The notes under the pieces are model-generated. The model was not told the DNA's origin, ran no database searches, and worked only from the letters and a program-made list of their open reading frames with translations. 64,000 nucleotides of DNA, from contig NC_014391.1 in the NCBI RefSeq assembly GCF_000145235.1, forward strand, positions 2,922,001-2,986,000. Reading direction: 5' to 3'. The stretch comes from Micromonospora aurantiaca ATCC 27029 (lineage in GTDB: Bacteria; Actinomycetota; Actinomycetes; Mycobacteriales; Micromonosporaceae). Positions 15,290-24,102 of this stretch are shown piece by piece; position 1 is the stretch's first letter; each line of letters begins with the position of its first letter. Made by a program: the position numbers and the translations under genes.

Positions 15290-16594
15290 TCAGTCCGTCA
15301 GCTTTCCGGCGAAATAGTCGATGTACGCCTGCATGTCGAAGTGGCCGTGCCCGGACAGGGAGAACAGGATCGCCTTCTCCTCGCCGGTCTCCCGGCAGCG
15401 CAGCGCCTCGTCCACGGCGACCCGCACCGCGTGGCTGGACTCCGGCGCCGGCACGATCCCCTCGCTGCGGGCGAACCGCACGCCCGCCTCGAAGCAGGCG
15501 GTCTGCGGCACCGCCCGCGCCTCGATCAGGTCCACCTCGCTCAGCGCGCTCACGATCGGCGCCATGCCGTGGTAGCGCAGCCCGCCGGCGTGGATCGCGG
15601 GCGGCCGGAAGTCGTGGCCGAGCGTGTGCATCTTTGCCAGCGGGGTGAGCCCGGCGGTGTCGCCGAAGTCGTAGTCGTAGCTGCCCCGGGTCAGCGACGG
15701 GCAGGACGCCGGCTCGGCGGCCAGGAACCGGACGGCCGGACCGCCGTCGAGCTGGCGGCGCAGGAACGGCAGGGCCAGGCCCGCGAAGTTGGAGCCGCCG
15801 CCGGCCGCGCCGACCACCACGTCGGGGTAGTCGCCGGCCAGCCCCATCTGCGCCAGCGCCTCCTGCCCGATGATCGTCTGGTGCATCAGCACCAGGTTGA
15901 GCACCGAGCCGAGCGCGTACCGGGCGGCGCCGCCGCTGTGCAGCGCGGCCTCCACCGCCTCGGAGATGGCCAGGCCGAGGCTGCCGGGGGAGTCCGGGTC
16001 GGTGGCGAGCACCGCCCGCCCGGCCTCGGTACGGTCGCTGGGGCTGGCGGTGACCGAGGCGCCGAACGTCTCCATCAGGCCGCGCCGGTACGGCTTCTGG
16101 TCGTAGCTGACCCGCACCATGAAGACCTCGCACTCGAGGTCGAAGTAGGCGCACGCCATCGACAGCGAGCTGCCCCACTGGCCGGCGCCGGTCTCGGTGG
16201 TCAGCCGCCGCACCCCGTCGAGCTTGCTGTAGTACGCCTGCGGGACGGCGGTGTTCGGCTTGTGGCTGCCGGCCGGGCTGACCCCCTCGTACTTGAAGTA
16301 GATCCGCGCCGGGGTGTCCAGGTCGCGTTCCAGCCGGCGGGCCCGGATCAGCGGGCTGGGCCGCCACTGCCGGTAGATGTCGAGCACCGGGCCGGGGATG
16401 TCCACGTCCCGTTCGGTGGAGAACTCCTGCGCGATCAGCTCGGAGGCGAACAGCGGCGCCAGGTCGGCCGGGGTGATCGGTTCCCGGGTGCCGGGGTGCA
16501 GCATCGGCGGCAGCCCCTTGGGCAGGTCGGGAACCACGTTGTACCAGGTCGTCGGGATGTCACTCTCGGGCAGGACGAACTTCGTGGCGGTCAT
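15290..16594 (-). CDS. TrpB2-type tryptophan synthase beta-like PLP enzyme
   Basis: 434 residues from ATG 16594. It has the longer N-terminus of TrpB2 ([23 protein letters not shown]) and not of canonical TrpB. The PLP lysine is in [11 protein letters not shown], and the phosphate-binding loop is [11 protein letters not shown]. TrpB2 enzymes join a nucleophile, classically indole, to serine-derived aminoacrylate; several work without TrpA. No trpA, trpC, trpD or trpF lies nearby, so this is unlikely to be the housekeeping enzyme. It may make a non-standard amino acid in the cluster. It lies 29 bp downstream of the MFS gene. Confidence 0.88.
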   Translation of the reverse strand: MTATKFVLPESDIPTTWYNVVPDLPKGLPPMLHPGTREPITPADLAPLFASELIAQEFSTERDVDIPGPVLDIYRQWRPSPLIRARRLERDLDTPARIYFKYEGVSPAGSHKPNTAVPQAYYSKLDGVRRLTTETGAGQWGSSLSMACAYFDLECEVFMVRVSYDQKPYRRGLMETFGASVTASPSDRTEAGRAVLATDPDSPGSLGLAISEAVEAALHSGGAARYALGSVLNLVLMHQTIIGQEALAQMGLAGDYPDVVVGAAGGGSNFAGLALPFLRRQLDGGPAVRFLAAEPASCPSLTRGSYDYDFGDTAGLTPLAKMHTLGHDFRPPAIHAGGLRYHGMAPIVSALSEVDLIEARAVPQTACFEAGVRFARSEGIVPAPESSHAVRVAVDEALRCRETGEEKAILFSLSGHGHFDMQAYIDYFAGKLTD

Positions 16595-16623
16595 GGGCCT
16601 CTTCCGGTGAGGGGTCGGGCGGG

Positions 16624-17847
16624 TCAGGGACGGGCGGGGGCCGGCGCGGCGGGCTCCGGCACCGGCCGGGCCTCGGGTCGGATCCGCAGCGCTGCGAACG
16701 CGACGACGCCGGCCAGCGGGGTCAGCAGCAGCAGGAGCAGCACGGGCTGGTGCCCGTGCGCCTGCCAGACGAAGCCCAGCCCCATCGGCACCACCAGCCG
16801 GGCGGAGCTGAGCACGAAACCGTTGAGCGCCATGAAGGCGCTGACCCGGCGCGGCTCGACGTGGTCGGCGATGTAGGTGGGCACCACCACCGAGGCGATG
16901 ATCTCGCCGAGCGTCCAGACGACTGTGGACAGCAGCACCGCGGGCAGTGAGAACGCGAACACCAGCACCGCCATCCCGGCCGACCAGAGCAGGCCGGCGA
17001 CGACGAGCAGTGTGCGGGTCGGGTACGCCTTGATCCGTTTCTCGATCAGCATGCCGGCGCCCACCACGACGATGCTGTTGATGGTGTAGACCGCGCCGAC
17101 CACCGCCACCGACGAGTTCAGCACCCCGGTGACCGCCAGCGGCAGCGTGTACTCCAGCCCGATCAGCGGCGCCACGTAGCAGAACGAGAGCACCACCAGC
17201 ACCGCGACGTCCAGGTCGCGCCGCAGCGCCGCCCGGCGCAGCCCGGTCTTCGCCGGTGTCCCGGCCGCGTCGCGGCCGGTGTCGGCGGGCACGCTGAGCC
17301 GGATGGTGAGCGCCGCGAGCAGCCCGAGCAGGATGTTCCCGGCGAACATCAGGCCGTACGAGTACGCCGCGGCCAGGCCGCCCAGCAGCGGCCCGACGCC
17401 CATGCCGAGGTTGTTGGCGATGTAGCTGACGGTGTACGCGAACGGCCGCTGCTCCGGCTCGGCGAGGTCGGCGATCAGCGTGTTGGCGGCGGGCGCGAAC
17501 ATGCCCATGCCGACGAGCGCGACGAACAGCAGCGCCGCGTACGTCCACGGCGGGCCGTCCAGCACCGCCAGCCCGAGGTAGCCGGCCGCGTTGAGCAGCA
17601 GGCTGGACACCAGCGCGGCCCGCCGGCCGGCGCGTGCGCAGACCGGGCCGCTGAGCAGGCTCCCGGCGAGCAGGCCGGTACTGCCGACCGAGATCAGCAC
17701 ACCCGCCTCGCCGGTGCTCAGCCCTCGGCTGCGCACCAGGTATACCGCGAGCAGCGGGAAGACGAACATGCCCGCGCGGTTGATGAAGGAGGCGAGCACC
17801 AGCATCCGCAGCGGACGGGGCAGCGCCCGGAACCGGCTCAGCCACAT
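16624..17847 (-). CDS. MFS transporter, probable product exporter
   Basis: 407 residues with about twelve hydrophobic helices, and the usual MFS loop between helices 2 and 3 ([13 protein letters not shown]). The start overlaps the ATP-grasp gene stop by 10 bp. In dipeptide clusters such as bacilysin the MFS gene (bacE) exports the product and protects the producer, and the position next to the ATP-grasp ligase fits that role. The substrate cannot be read from sequence. Confidence 0.85.
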   Translation of the reverse strand: MWLSRFRALPRPLRMLVLASFINRAGMFVFPLLAVYLVRSRGLSTGEAGVLISVGSTGLLAGSLLSGPVCARAGRRAALVSSLLLNAAGYLGLAVLDGPPWTYAALLFVALVGMGMFAPAANTLIADLAEPEQRPFAYTVSYIANNLGMGVGPLLGGLAAAYSYGLMFAGNILLGLLAALTIRLSVPADTGRDAAGTPAKTGLRRAALRRDLDVAVLVVLSFCYVAPLIGLEYTLPLAVTGVLNSSVAVVGAVYTINSIVVVGAGMLIEKRIKAYPTRTLLVVAGLLWSAGMAVLVFAFSLPAVLLSTVVWTLGEIIASVVVPTYIADHVEPRRVSAFMALNGFVLSSARLVVPMGLGFVWQAHGHQPVLLLLLLTPLAGVVAFAALRIRPEARPVPEPAAPAPARP

Positions 17848-19073
17848 GACGCCTCCCCGGCCGGTTCGGTACGCACCTGGAAGGCGTCCCGGATGGTCTT
17901 GAACCGGGCCCGCACGTCGTCGAAGTCCCGGCCCTCGCAGACGTACCAGCCGAGCACGTCGTTCGAGGCGGTCGGCGGCGCGAGCACGTCGCCGACGCCC
18001 TTCCACACGTCGGCGTCGAGGACCGAGTCCAGCGCCCGCAGCTCGTCGGCGGTGGTGATCGCGGTGATGCGGCCGTACCGGTCGGAGCAGAGGTACTCGG
18101 TGCCGGTCTCCGCGCCCAGCGCGGCGGCGGGCCGGTGCCCGGGGTCCAGTTCCAGCCGGCACCACTCGCCCGCGAGGTTGATGCCGCGCCCGGCCTCGAT
18201 GGCCGGGACGATCGATCCGCCGCCGGCCCGGGCCGCCGCCTCGCCGAAGACCACCTCGCCGTCGTCGCGCAGGAAGAACTCCACGTGCGCGACCCCGGTA
18301 CGCATGCCGAAGCCGCGCAGGAGCTCCGCGCTGGCGGTCAGGATGCGCTGCTCGGCGGGGGTCAGGTCGTGCTTGCGGGAGATCGTGCCGCCCGGCTCGT
18401 CGCGGAACTCCAGCACCGAGTACGTGTAGCGGGAGAGCTGCTCGAAGACCACCTCGCCGTCGCGCAGCAGCGAGTCGACGTGGTACTCCGCGCCGCGGAC
18501 GTACTCCTCGACCCGGTAGTCGTGGCGCGCGTCGGCCACGAGCGGCCACACCCGGGCCAGGTCGTCGGCCGAGTCCACCCGGTGGGTGTCGCCGCAGGCC
18601 CAGCCGGCGTACGGCTTGACCACGACCGGCCAGCCCACCTCGGCGGCGAACTCGGCGACCGCGCCGATGGTGTCCGGGCGGCAGGAGCGGGCCACCGGCA
18701 CGCCCAGCTCGACGGCCCGGCGGTGCATCACGTTCTTGTCCCGGAAGGCGAGCGCCTGCTCGGGGTCCAGGCCGGGGATGCCGTGGTCGCGCCGGCACCG
18801 CGCGGCGGTCAGCACGTCGCCCTCGAACAGCGGGAAGATCCGCTCGATCGGACGGTCGGCGACGATCGCCGCGACCGCCGCCCGGACCGCCTCCGGGTCG
18901 TCCAGGTCGGCCCGGTGGCAGGGCAGCCCGGCGGTCTCCGGCGCCGGCCCGCCGGTGGGCAGCAGCACCACGCTGTCCACGCCGAGGCCGGTGGCGGCGG
19001 CGACGACGCTGCGGAACTGGGCGGCGTAGCGGCCGGCCGCGGGCCGGTAGACGATCAGGATCGCGCGGTTCAC
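17838..19073 (-). CDS. ATP-grasp ligase, probable amino-acid/peptide ligase
   Basis: 411 residues from ATG 19073. The N-terminal pre-ATP-grasp domain ([23 protein letters not shown]) is followed by the ATP-grasp core: [50 protein letters not shown] and a magnesium-binding acidic [23 protein letters not shown]. This layout fits carboxylate-amine ligases such as BacD, which activate one amino acid as acyl phosphate and join it to another. It overlaps both neighbours, so it is co-translated with the MFS gene and the B3/B4 gene. It is the most likely bond-forming step of the cluster. Confidence 0.87.
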   Translation of the reverse strand: MNRAILIVYRPAAGRYAAQFRSVVAAATGLGVDSVVLLPTGGPAPETAGLPCHRADLDDPEAVRAAVAAIVADRPIERIFPLFEGDVLTAARCRRDHGIPGLDPEQALAFRDKNVMHRRAVELGVPVARSCRPDTIGAVAEFAAEVGWPVVVKPYAGWACGDTHRVDSADDLARVWPLVADARHDYRVEEYVRGAEYHVDSLLRDGEVVFEQLSRYTYSVLEFRDEPGGTISRKHDLTPAEQRILTASAELLRGFGMRTGVAHVEFFLRDDGEVVFGEAAARAGGGSIVPAIEAGRGINLAGEWCRLELDPGHRPAAALGAETGTEYLCSDRYGRITAITTADELRALDSVLDADVWKGVGDVLAPPTASNDVLGWYVCEGRDFDDVRARFKTIRDAFQVRTEPAGEASCG

Positions 19074-19861
19074 GAGCGGACCCCCGGGGTGCCGGCGGGG
19101 CTGAGCGGGGCCTCGACAGGGAACGCGGCGTCCCGGGCCTCCCGGTCCAGCACCGCCCGGTGGCGGGGCGCGGCGGTCAGCTCGCCGAGCACGGCGTCGA
19201 GGCGGTCCAGCGCCGCCTCCACCTCCGCCCGGCCGCCCGGATGGGCCGCCTCGACTGTGAGCAGCAGCCGCCGCCGGCCCAGGTCGGTGCGGACCAGGTG
19301 GCCCTGGCGCCAGTTCCAGCGCCGGGAGTGGGCCCGCCCGTGGTCGTCGGCGTAGACGACCTCGCCCGGTTCGGGCCGCTCCGGCGCATCAGGTGCGCCC
19401 AGCGGCAGGTACGCCTCCGTGCCGTCGGCCGGCCGGACGGCGAGCGCGCCGATGCCGTCCACCGCGCAGGAGGCCACCGGCAGCGCCGAGCCCAGCGAGA
19501 CGGCGTTGCAGAGGTCCACGAGCGCGTTGATCCGGGGCAGCCGGTCGCCCCGGGCCACCCGGCGGGCGATCGACTCGGCGGCGCACGGGAACCGGTTCGG
19601 GTTCACCGCCACCGCCCGGTACGCCGCCCGCCACCCGGCGATGCCCGGCAGCTCGGACACCCCGGCCTTGTCCAGGCCGGCCCGGTGCAGCGCGTCCTCG
19701 GCGGCGGTCAGCCGCTCCGCCACGGCCGGGTGGGCCGGCCCGACCTCGATCGCCGGCACGGCGAGCAGGCCGAGGACGTAGTCCGGCACGCTCGCCGTCA
19801 CCCGGTCGTCGATGCGGACGGACAGCCGGTCGGCGCCGTCGCTGAGCTGGGTCATCGTCAT
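19070..19861 (-). CDS. free-standing B3/B4 (PheT-like) tRNA-editing domain protein
   Basis: 263 residues. The central part (about 60-215) matches the B3/B4 domain of phenylalanyl-tRNA synthetase beta chain: GIAGWRAAYRAVAVNPNRFPCAAESIARR, RLPRINALVDLCNAVSL, LPVASCAVDGIG, and PGEVVYADDHGRAHSRRWNWRQ. In PheRS this domain hydrolyses Tyr mischarged to tRNA-Phe. The catalytic and anticodon-binding parts of PheT are absent. Placed next to the ATP-grasp gene, it could clear tRNAs mischarged with the cluster's own amino acid; that is inference. Two start ATGs (19861 and 19855) are possible. A 115-bp gap upstream may contain its promoter. Confidence 0.82.
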   Translation of the reverse strand: MTMTQLSDGADRLSVRIDDRVTASVPDYVLGLLAVPAIEVGPAHPAVAERLTAAEDALHRAGLDKAGVSELPGIAGWRAAYRAVAVNPNRFPCAAESIARRVARGDRLPRINALVDLCNAVSLGSALPVASCAVDGIGALAVRPADGTEAYLPLGAPDAPERPEPGEVVYADDHGRAHSRRWNWRQGHLVRTDLGRRRLLLTVEAAHPGGRAEVEAALDRLDAVLGELTAAPRHRAVLDREARDAAFPVEAPLSPAGTPGVRS

Positions 19862-19922
19862 CCCCGTCGGTTCGGTTCACACGGTCGCCCCGACCGTACG
19901 AAGCGGCGCCGCCACCGGTTGT

Positions 19923-19955
19923 GGCCAATCCCCGCCGATCCGGTGAGGCCAATCC
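19923..19955. promoter_or_regulatory. direct repeat GGCCAATCC x2 in the only large gap of the cluster
   Basis: GGCCAATCC occurs at 19923-19931 and 19947-19955, spaced 24 bp start to start, between the amidohydrolase and B3/B4 genes. MocR regulators bind direct repeats, and two MocR genes flank this cluster, so it is a candidate operator for an internal promoter of the B3/B4-to-UbiD genes. Confidence 0.4.
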
Positions 19956-19976
19956 GGGCCCGCGCGGCCGGCCGCA

Positions 19977-21275
19977 TCAGGCGACCCCGGCCGGCCGGCG
20001 GTCCCGGTAGGCGGCGGCGTCCCCGGCGACCACCCGCCCGCCCAGCAGCACCATCTCGATCGCCCCGGGCCGCCCCAGCACCGTGATGTCCCGCGCCGGG
20101 TCGCCGTCGGTGACCACCAGGTCGGCCAGCCGGCCCGGCTGCACCGTCCCGGCCTCGCCGCCGCGCCCGGCCAGTCGCGCGCCGTTGGCGGTGGCCCAGG
20201 TCAGCACCGTCGGTGCGGGGATGCCGGCCATGCTCACGTACGTCTCGAGCTCCTCGGCGTACCGGCCGTGCGGGGTCCAGGCGAACCCGAAGTCGTCCCC
20301 GGCCACGATCGGGATGCCCATCTCCACCATCAGCGGCAGGATCCGCAGCGTGTTCTCCACCTCGGCCTGGAACTCCAGCGTCTCCAGGTACTCCGGGGTC
20401 TTGCCGTGCGCGGTGCCGGTGGTGAGCAGCCGGTGCGGCTGGTGCAGGCTCGGCACCACGAAGATGCCGCGTTCGGCGATCGCCTCCAGCGCCGCGTCGT
20501 CGGCGTACGTGGCGTGGTCGATCACGTCCACCCCGGCGGCGATGGCGTTGCGGATGCCGCCCAGCCCACGTGAGTGCGCCCGGATCCGTACCCCCCGCTC
20601 GTGTGCGGCGCGGGCCGCGATCACCAGTTCCTCGGCGGTGAACAGCAGCTCGTGCGAGCGGCCGTTGGGGAACGTGTCGTCGCCGGTGGAGAACACCTTG
20701 ATGATCTCCGCGCCCTGGGCGACCTCGGTGTCGACGTACTCGACCAGCTCCTCCGGTGTGTCGGCCAGCCGCATCAGGTCGGTGGGGATGCGCTGCTTGA
20801 CCGCCGGGTTGCGCCGCTGCGGCGGCCCGGAGACCATCAGGTCCCGGCTGCACGGCGTGATCCGCGGGCCGGGCAGCCGCCCGGCGTCGATCGCCCGGCG
20901 CAGCGCCATGTCGATGCCGGCCACCGAGCCGGCGCCGACGAACGCGGTGTAGCCCAGCCGGAGCATGGCCGCCGCGTTCGCCGCCGCGCCCAGCGTCACC
21001 TCCGGGATCGAGTGCTTGAACAGCGTCTCCCGGCCGTCGAGCACGTTCAGGTAGGCGATGTGGGTGTGGCCGAGCGTCATGCCCGGCATCACGGTCCGCC
21101 CGTCCAGGTCCAGCACGTCGACGTCCGGGTCGTGCAGCGGGGCCTGTGCCTCGGGCAGCACCGCGACGATCCGCTCCCCGTCGAGCAGCACGCTGTGGTG
21201 CGGCCGGGACGCCACCCCTAGCCCTTCCTGGACGGTGGCGCGGTGCAGCAAGGTTCGTCGGGACACGGCTGTCAC
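19977..21275 (-). CDS. amidohydrolase, imidazolonepropionase/prolidase-like
   Basis: 432 residues from GTG 21275, chosen because GAGGAG lies 7 nt upstream. The metal-dependent TIM-barrel signature is complete: GHTHIAYLN (metal His pair), the central Lys region GAEIIKVFSTGDD, RAHSRGLGG, DHATYADD, and AGDDFGFAW with the catalytic Asp. The C-terminal GTVQPGRLADLVVTDGDP closes the composite beta-sandwich. Relatives hydrolyse peptides with an N-terminal X-Pro bond, cyclic imides or imidazolones. In this cluster it could mature the product or hydrolyse a ring; the substrate is unknown. Confidence 0.85.
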   Translation of the reverse strand: MTAVSRRTLLHRATVQEGLGVASRPHHSVLLDGERIVAVLPEAQAPLHDPDVDVLDLDGRTVMPGMTLGHTHIAYLNVLDGRETLFKHSIPEVTLGAAANAAAMLRLGYTAFVGAGSVAGIDMALRRAIDAGRLPGPRITPCSRDLMVSGPPQRRNPAVKQRIPTDLMRLADTPEELVEYVDTEVAQGAEIIKVFSTGDDTFPNGRSHELLFTAEELVIAARAAHERGVRIRAHSRGLGGIRNAIAAGVDVIDHATYADDAALEAIAERGIFVVPSLHQPHRLLTTGTAHGKTPEYLETLEFQAEVENTLRILPLMVEMGIPIVAGDDFGFAWTPHGRYAEELETYVSMAGIPAPTVLTWATANGARLAGRGGEAGTVQPGRLADLVVTDGDPARDITVLGRPGAIEMVLLGGRVVAGDAAAYRDRRPAGVA

Positions 21276-21946
21276 TCCGGTTCTCCTCGAAGGTGCGGTC
21301 GGCGGTGGCCGAAGAGCAGCCAGACGATCTCCGCGCCGGGGCGGCGGACAACCCAGCGCAGCGCGTGCCGGCGTACCCCCGGGGCGTTCGTCACCGCGAG
21401 GTCGGCGGCCCCGGCGGCGAGCAGCTCGGCGGCGTGCTGGGTGGACTCGGCGTCGAGCCACCGCATCGGACGGTCGCGCAGCGCGGGCGGGGCCAGGTCG
21501 GCGAAGATCCGCCGGACCTCCCAGAGCGCGGCCACAGTGACCTCGCCGTCGCCCGGGTGCGCGTCCCGTTCCCGCGCCGCGATGCCGTACTCCGGGGTGG
21601 CCTGCGCGAAGTAGGCGTCCAGGCGCAGGTCGCGGTGCCAGTGGAAGCGGGTGGCGCCCTGGTACGCGCTGGGCACCAGCGCCTGGTCGACGCGGCGTTC
21701 CACGAGCGCGCCGAGCACCTCGTCGAACGTGTCGCACAGCTCGATGCGCAGCGCGTGCCGTTCGGCCAGGAACGCGGCGGTCAGGTGGCTGGACGTGCCG
21801 GCCGGCCCGAGCGTGGCCACCGCCGTGCCGGGGTGGTCCGCCCACCGGTCCACCACCGTCCGCCACCGCCGTCCGTACGCCCCGGCGAGCAGGCCGGGCA
21901 GCGCGGGCACCGGCGCGGCGGCTGCGGTGTCAGGTGTCGTAGCCAC
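21272..21946 (-). CDS. BacA/SalX-like prephenate decarboxylase family protein (PDT-related)
   Basis: 224 residues. The fold is that of the prephenate dehydratase catalytic domain (TLGPAGTSSHLTA near residue 45), but the conserved Thr-Arg-Phe motif of true dehydratases is absent; the equivalent region reads DLAVTNAPGVRRHAL. The pattern DTFDEVLGAL, ALVPSAYQGATRFHWHRDLR, TPEYGIAAR, then a C-terminal WLLFG, resembles from memory the BacA group that decarboxylates prephenate without aromatising it. There is no ACT regulatory domain. With a chorismate mutase in the same operon, prephenate is the obvious substrate. It overlaps both neighbouring genes. The alternative is a divergent dehydratase making phenylpyruvate. 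Confidence 0.75.
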   Translation of the reverse strand: MATTPDTAAAAPVPALPGLLAGAYGRRWRTVVDRWADHPGTAVATLGPAGTSSHLTAAFLAERHALRIELCDTFDEVLGALVERRVDQALVPSAYQGATRFHWHRDLRLDAYFAQATPEYGIAARERDAHPGDGEVTVAALWEVRRIFADLAPPALRDRPMRWLDAESTQHAAELLAAGAADLAVTNAPGVRRHALRWVVRRPGAEIVWLLFGHRRPHLRGEPE

Positions 21947-23351
21947 GCCTGCCCGCCATCCGCCGGGCCACCCGGGTCTCGTGGTCGTCGGCGACCCGCC
22001 GGTCCACGATCCGTGCGGCCTTCCAGCTCACGAACGCGCCGGTGCTGACGATCGGGTCCAGCCCGTCGCTCAGCTCGACCTCCACCGGCACGCCGAGCGC
22101 GGCGGCGGCACGCCGGCGCACCCCGTCGGCCACCGCGGCCGGGTCGTCCACCAGGTCCTTGAGCAGCTCCAGCCGGACGGTGAGCCGGTCGCCGCCGGCC
22201 GGGTCGTGGTCGATCACCACCTGGTAGCCGGCCGAGCCGGTGACGCCGGTGAGCACCGCGCTCTCGATCTGCCCGGCGGTACGGCGCTGCCCGCCCAGGT
22301 CGATGCGGTCGAGCGTGCGCCCGACGATCTGCACCAGGTCGCCGGGCATCTCGCAGTCGCAGTCCGACGCGCCGACCACCACCGCGTCGCCGGTGCGGTA
22401 GCGGATCAGCGGCTTCACGCCGTCGACGAGCATGGTCACCGTGAGCTCGCCGGTGCCGCGCGGGCCGTGCGACGCGCCCGTCTCCGGGTCGACCACCTCG
22501 ATCAGGTAGTTGGTCTGGGACAGGTGCATCCGCTTGTTGCGGCAGGCGGTGGCGATCACGAACGCCTCCTGCGAGCCGTACAGGATGTTGTAGACGTCAG
22601 CGCCCCAGACCGACTCCAGGTTGTGCGCCAGCGCCGGCGTGCACGTCTCGCCGGTGACGAACAGCAGCTCGACCGCGAAGTCCTCGCGCAGCCGGTAGCC
22701 GTGGTGCTCGGCGGCCTTGGCCAGCATCAGCGCCACGCCCGGCGTGCAGCAGATCACCTCAAGTTCCAGGTCCCGCATCAGCTGGAGGGCCTTGGCGAAC
22801 CCGATCACCGGCGAGTACGGCCAGATCTTCGCGTTCATCGCGCCGGTGTTGCGGGCCACGTCGCCGAGCGTGTCGCCGAACGAGTGCACCTCGGTCGGGC
22901 CCATCAGCCCCACCCGGGGCGCGTGGTCGCCGAAGTGGTGGCGGAAGATCGACGCCCAGGACTCGGTGACGTGGGCGTTGCTGGCCACCACCTCGCGGCC
23001 GTCGCGGGGGCAGGGCGTGGCGGGCCCGGTGGTGCCGGTGGTCTCGTAGAAGAAGACGGCCTCGGCCAGCGGACGGCTGAGCACGTCGAGCATCTCCTCG
23101 CGCAGGTGCGCCTTCGTGGTGAAGGGCAGCCGGTCGAGCGTGGCCGGGGTGATCGTGGACAGGTCGATCCCGGCGAGGTGCCGGGCGTAGAACGGCGAGC
23201 CGGTGCCGACCTGGTCGAGCACCCGGCGCAGCTGCCGGTCCCGCCAGTCACCGAGCTGCTCGGCGGTGAGCGTGCGGTCGTAGAACGCGCGGTGCAGACG
23301 CAGGTAGTCGGCGGCGAAACCGGCCGCCGGGCCGGTGGTGGGAAGCCACAT
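21930..23351 (-). CDS. PaaK-like adenylate-forming ligase
   Basis: 473 residues from ATG 23351. The nucleotide-binding P-loop is YETTGTTGPATPCPRD, as in phenylacetate-CoA ligases. LYGSQEAF, YRTGDAVVV and GRTLDRIDLGGQRR form the later adenylation motifs. The N-terminus (LRRVLDQVGTGSPFYARHLAGID) is also PaaK-like. Such enzymes activate aryl acids as adenylates, for CoA or direct transfer. Anthranilate from the synthase genes just upstream is a plausible substrate, but none is specified by sequence. It lies 24 bp downstream of the SDR gene. Confidence 0.83.
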   Translation of the reverse strand: MWLPTTGPAAGFAADYLRLHRAFYDRTLTAEQLGDWRDRQLRRVLDQVGTGSPFYARHLAGIDLSTITPATLDRLPFTTKAHLREEMLDVLSRPLAEAVFFYETTGTTGPATPCPRDGREVVASNAHVTESWASIFRHHFGDHAPRVGLMGPTEVHSFGDTLGDVARNTGAMNAKIWPYSPVIGFAKALQLMRDLELEVICCTPGVALMLAKAAEHHGYRLREDFAVELLFVTGETCTPALAHNLESVWGADVYNILYGSQEAFVIATACRNKRMHLSQTNYLIEVVDPETGASHGPRGTGELTVTMLVDGVKPLIRYRTGDAVVVGASDCDCEMPGDLVQIVGRTLDRIDLGGQRRTAGQIESAVLTGVTGSAGYQVVIDHDPAGGDRLTVRLELLKDLVDDPAAVADGVRRRAAAALGVPVEVELSDGLDPIVSTGAFVSWKAARIVDRRVADDHETRVARRMAGRRGYDT

Positions 23352-23375
23352 GGATCGGGGTCCTCTCGGTGTGCG

Positions 23376-24086
23376 TCAGTGCAGGCCGCCGTCGACGTCC
23401 AGCACGGAGGCGGTGACGTAGCTGCTGTCCGGGCCGGCCAGCCAGGCGACGGCGGCGGCGATCTCGTCCGGGGCGCCGAAGCGGCCGGCCGGGATACGGG
23501 CCCGGTAGTCGTCCCGGCGGGCCGCCGGGATCCGGGCGGCCATCGGCGTCTCGACCAGCCCGGGGGCGACCGCGTTGACCCGGATGCGGTGCGCGGCGAG
23601 CGCCCGGCCGAGGCTGCGGGTGAGCGCGACGACAGCGCCCTTCGAGGCGCCGTACGCGGCGTCCGGGCTGCCGATCCGGCCACTGATCGAGGCGACGTTG
23701 ACCACGGTGCCCGGACGTCCGGCGGCCACCAGCGCCCGGGCGTACGCGAGCGTGCCGAAGAACGTCGCGCCGAGGTTCGTGTCCAGCACCTCGGCATACG
23801 TGCGCGGGTCGTAGTCGAGGAAGTCCCGGGCCGGGTAGACGCCGGCGTTGTTCACCAGCACGGCGGGCAGGCCGTGTCGCTCGTGCACGTCGTCCAGCAG
23901 CCGCTGCGCCTGATCCGGCACGGCCAGGTCGGCGACGAGCGCCGCGTACGCGGACGGGTCGGCGGCCGGCTCGCGGTCGACGCTGAGCACCCGGTGACCG
24001 GCGCGGGTGAGCGCCGCGGTGACTGCCCGGCCGATGCCGCCGGCCCCGCCGGTGACCACGGCGAGCGGGGGTACGGACCCGGACAT
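23376..24086 (-). CDS. short-chain dehydrogenase/reductase
   Basis: 236 residues of the classical SDR type. The cofactor motif is TGGAGGIGRA, the NNAG motif is VLVNNAGVYP, and the catalytic Tyr-Lys is in YGASKGA with an upstream Ser in VNVASISG. ETPMAAR and VLDVDGG are further family marks. VDRE after the second strand, where the cofactor ribose is bound, favours NAD(H). In the bacilysin comparison it would occupy the BacC/BacG role. The gene is packed between the ligase and the amidotransferase genes. Confidence 0.87.
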   Translation of the reverse strand: MSGSVPPLAVVTGGAGGIGRAVTAALTRAGHRVLSVDREPAADPSAYAALVADLAVPDQAQRLLDDVHERHGLPAVLVNNAGVYPARDFLDYDPRTYAEVLDTNLGATFFGTLAYARALVAAGRPGTVVNVASISGRIGSPDAAYGASKGAVVALTRSLGRALAAHRIRVNAVAPGLVETPMAARIPAARRDDYRARIPAGRFGAPDEIAAAVAWLAGPDSSYVTASVLDVDGGLH

Positions 24087-24102
24087 GATCCGTCTCCGCC
24101 GC

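Noticed and set aside
15290..16594. Canonical tryptophan synthase beta chain
   Set aside because: TrpB2-type N-terminus and no trpA or other trp genes nearby.
21272..21946. Housekeeping prephenate dehydratase for phenylalanine synthesis
   Set aside because: No ACT domain, no Thr-Arg-Phe motif and full embedding in the biosynthetic operon.
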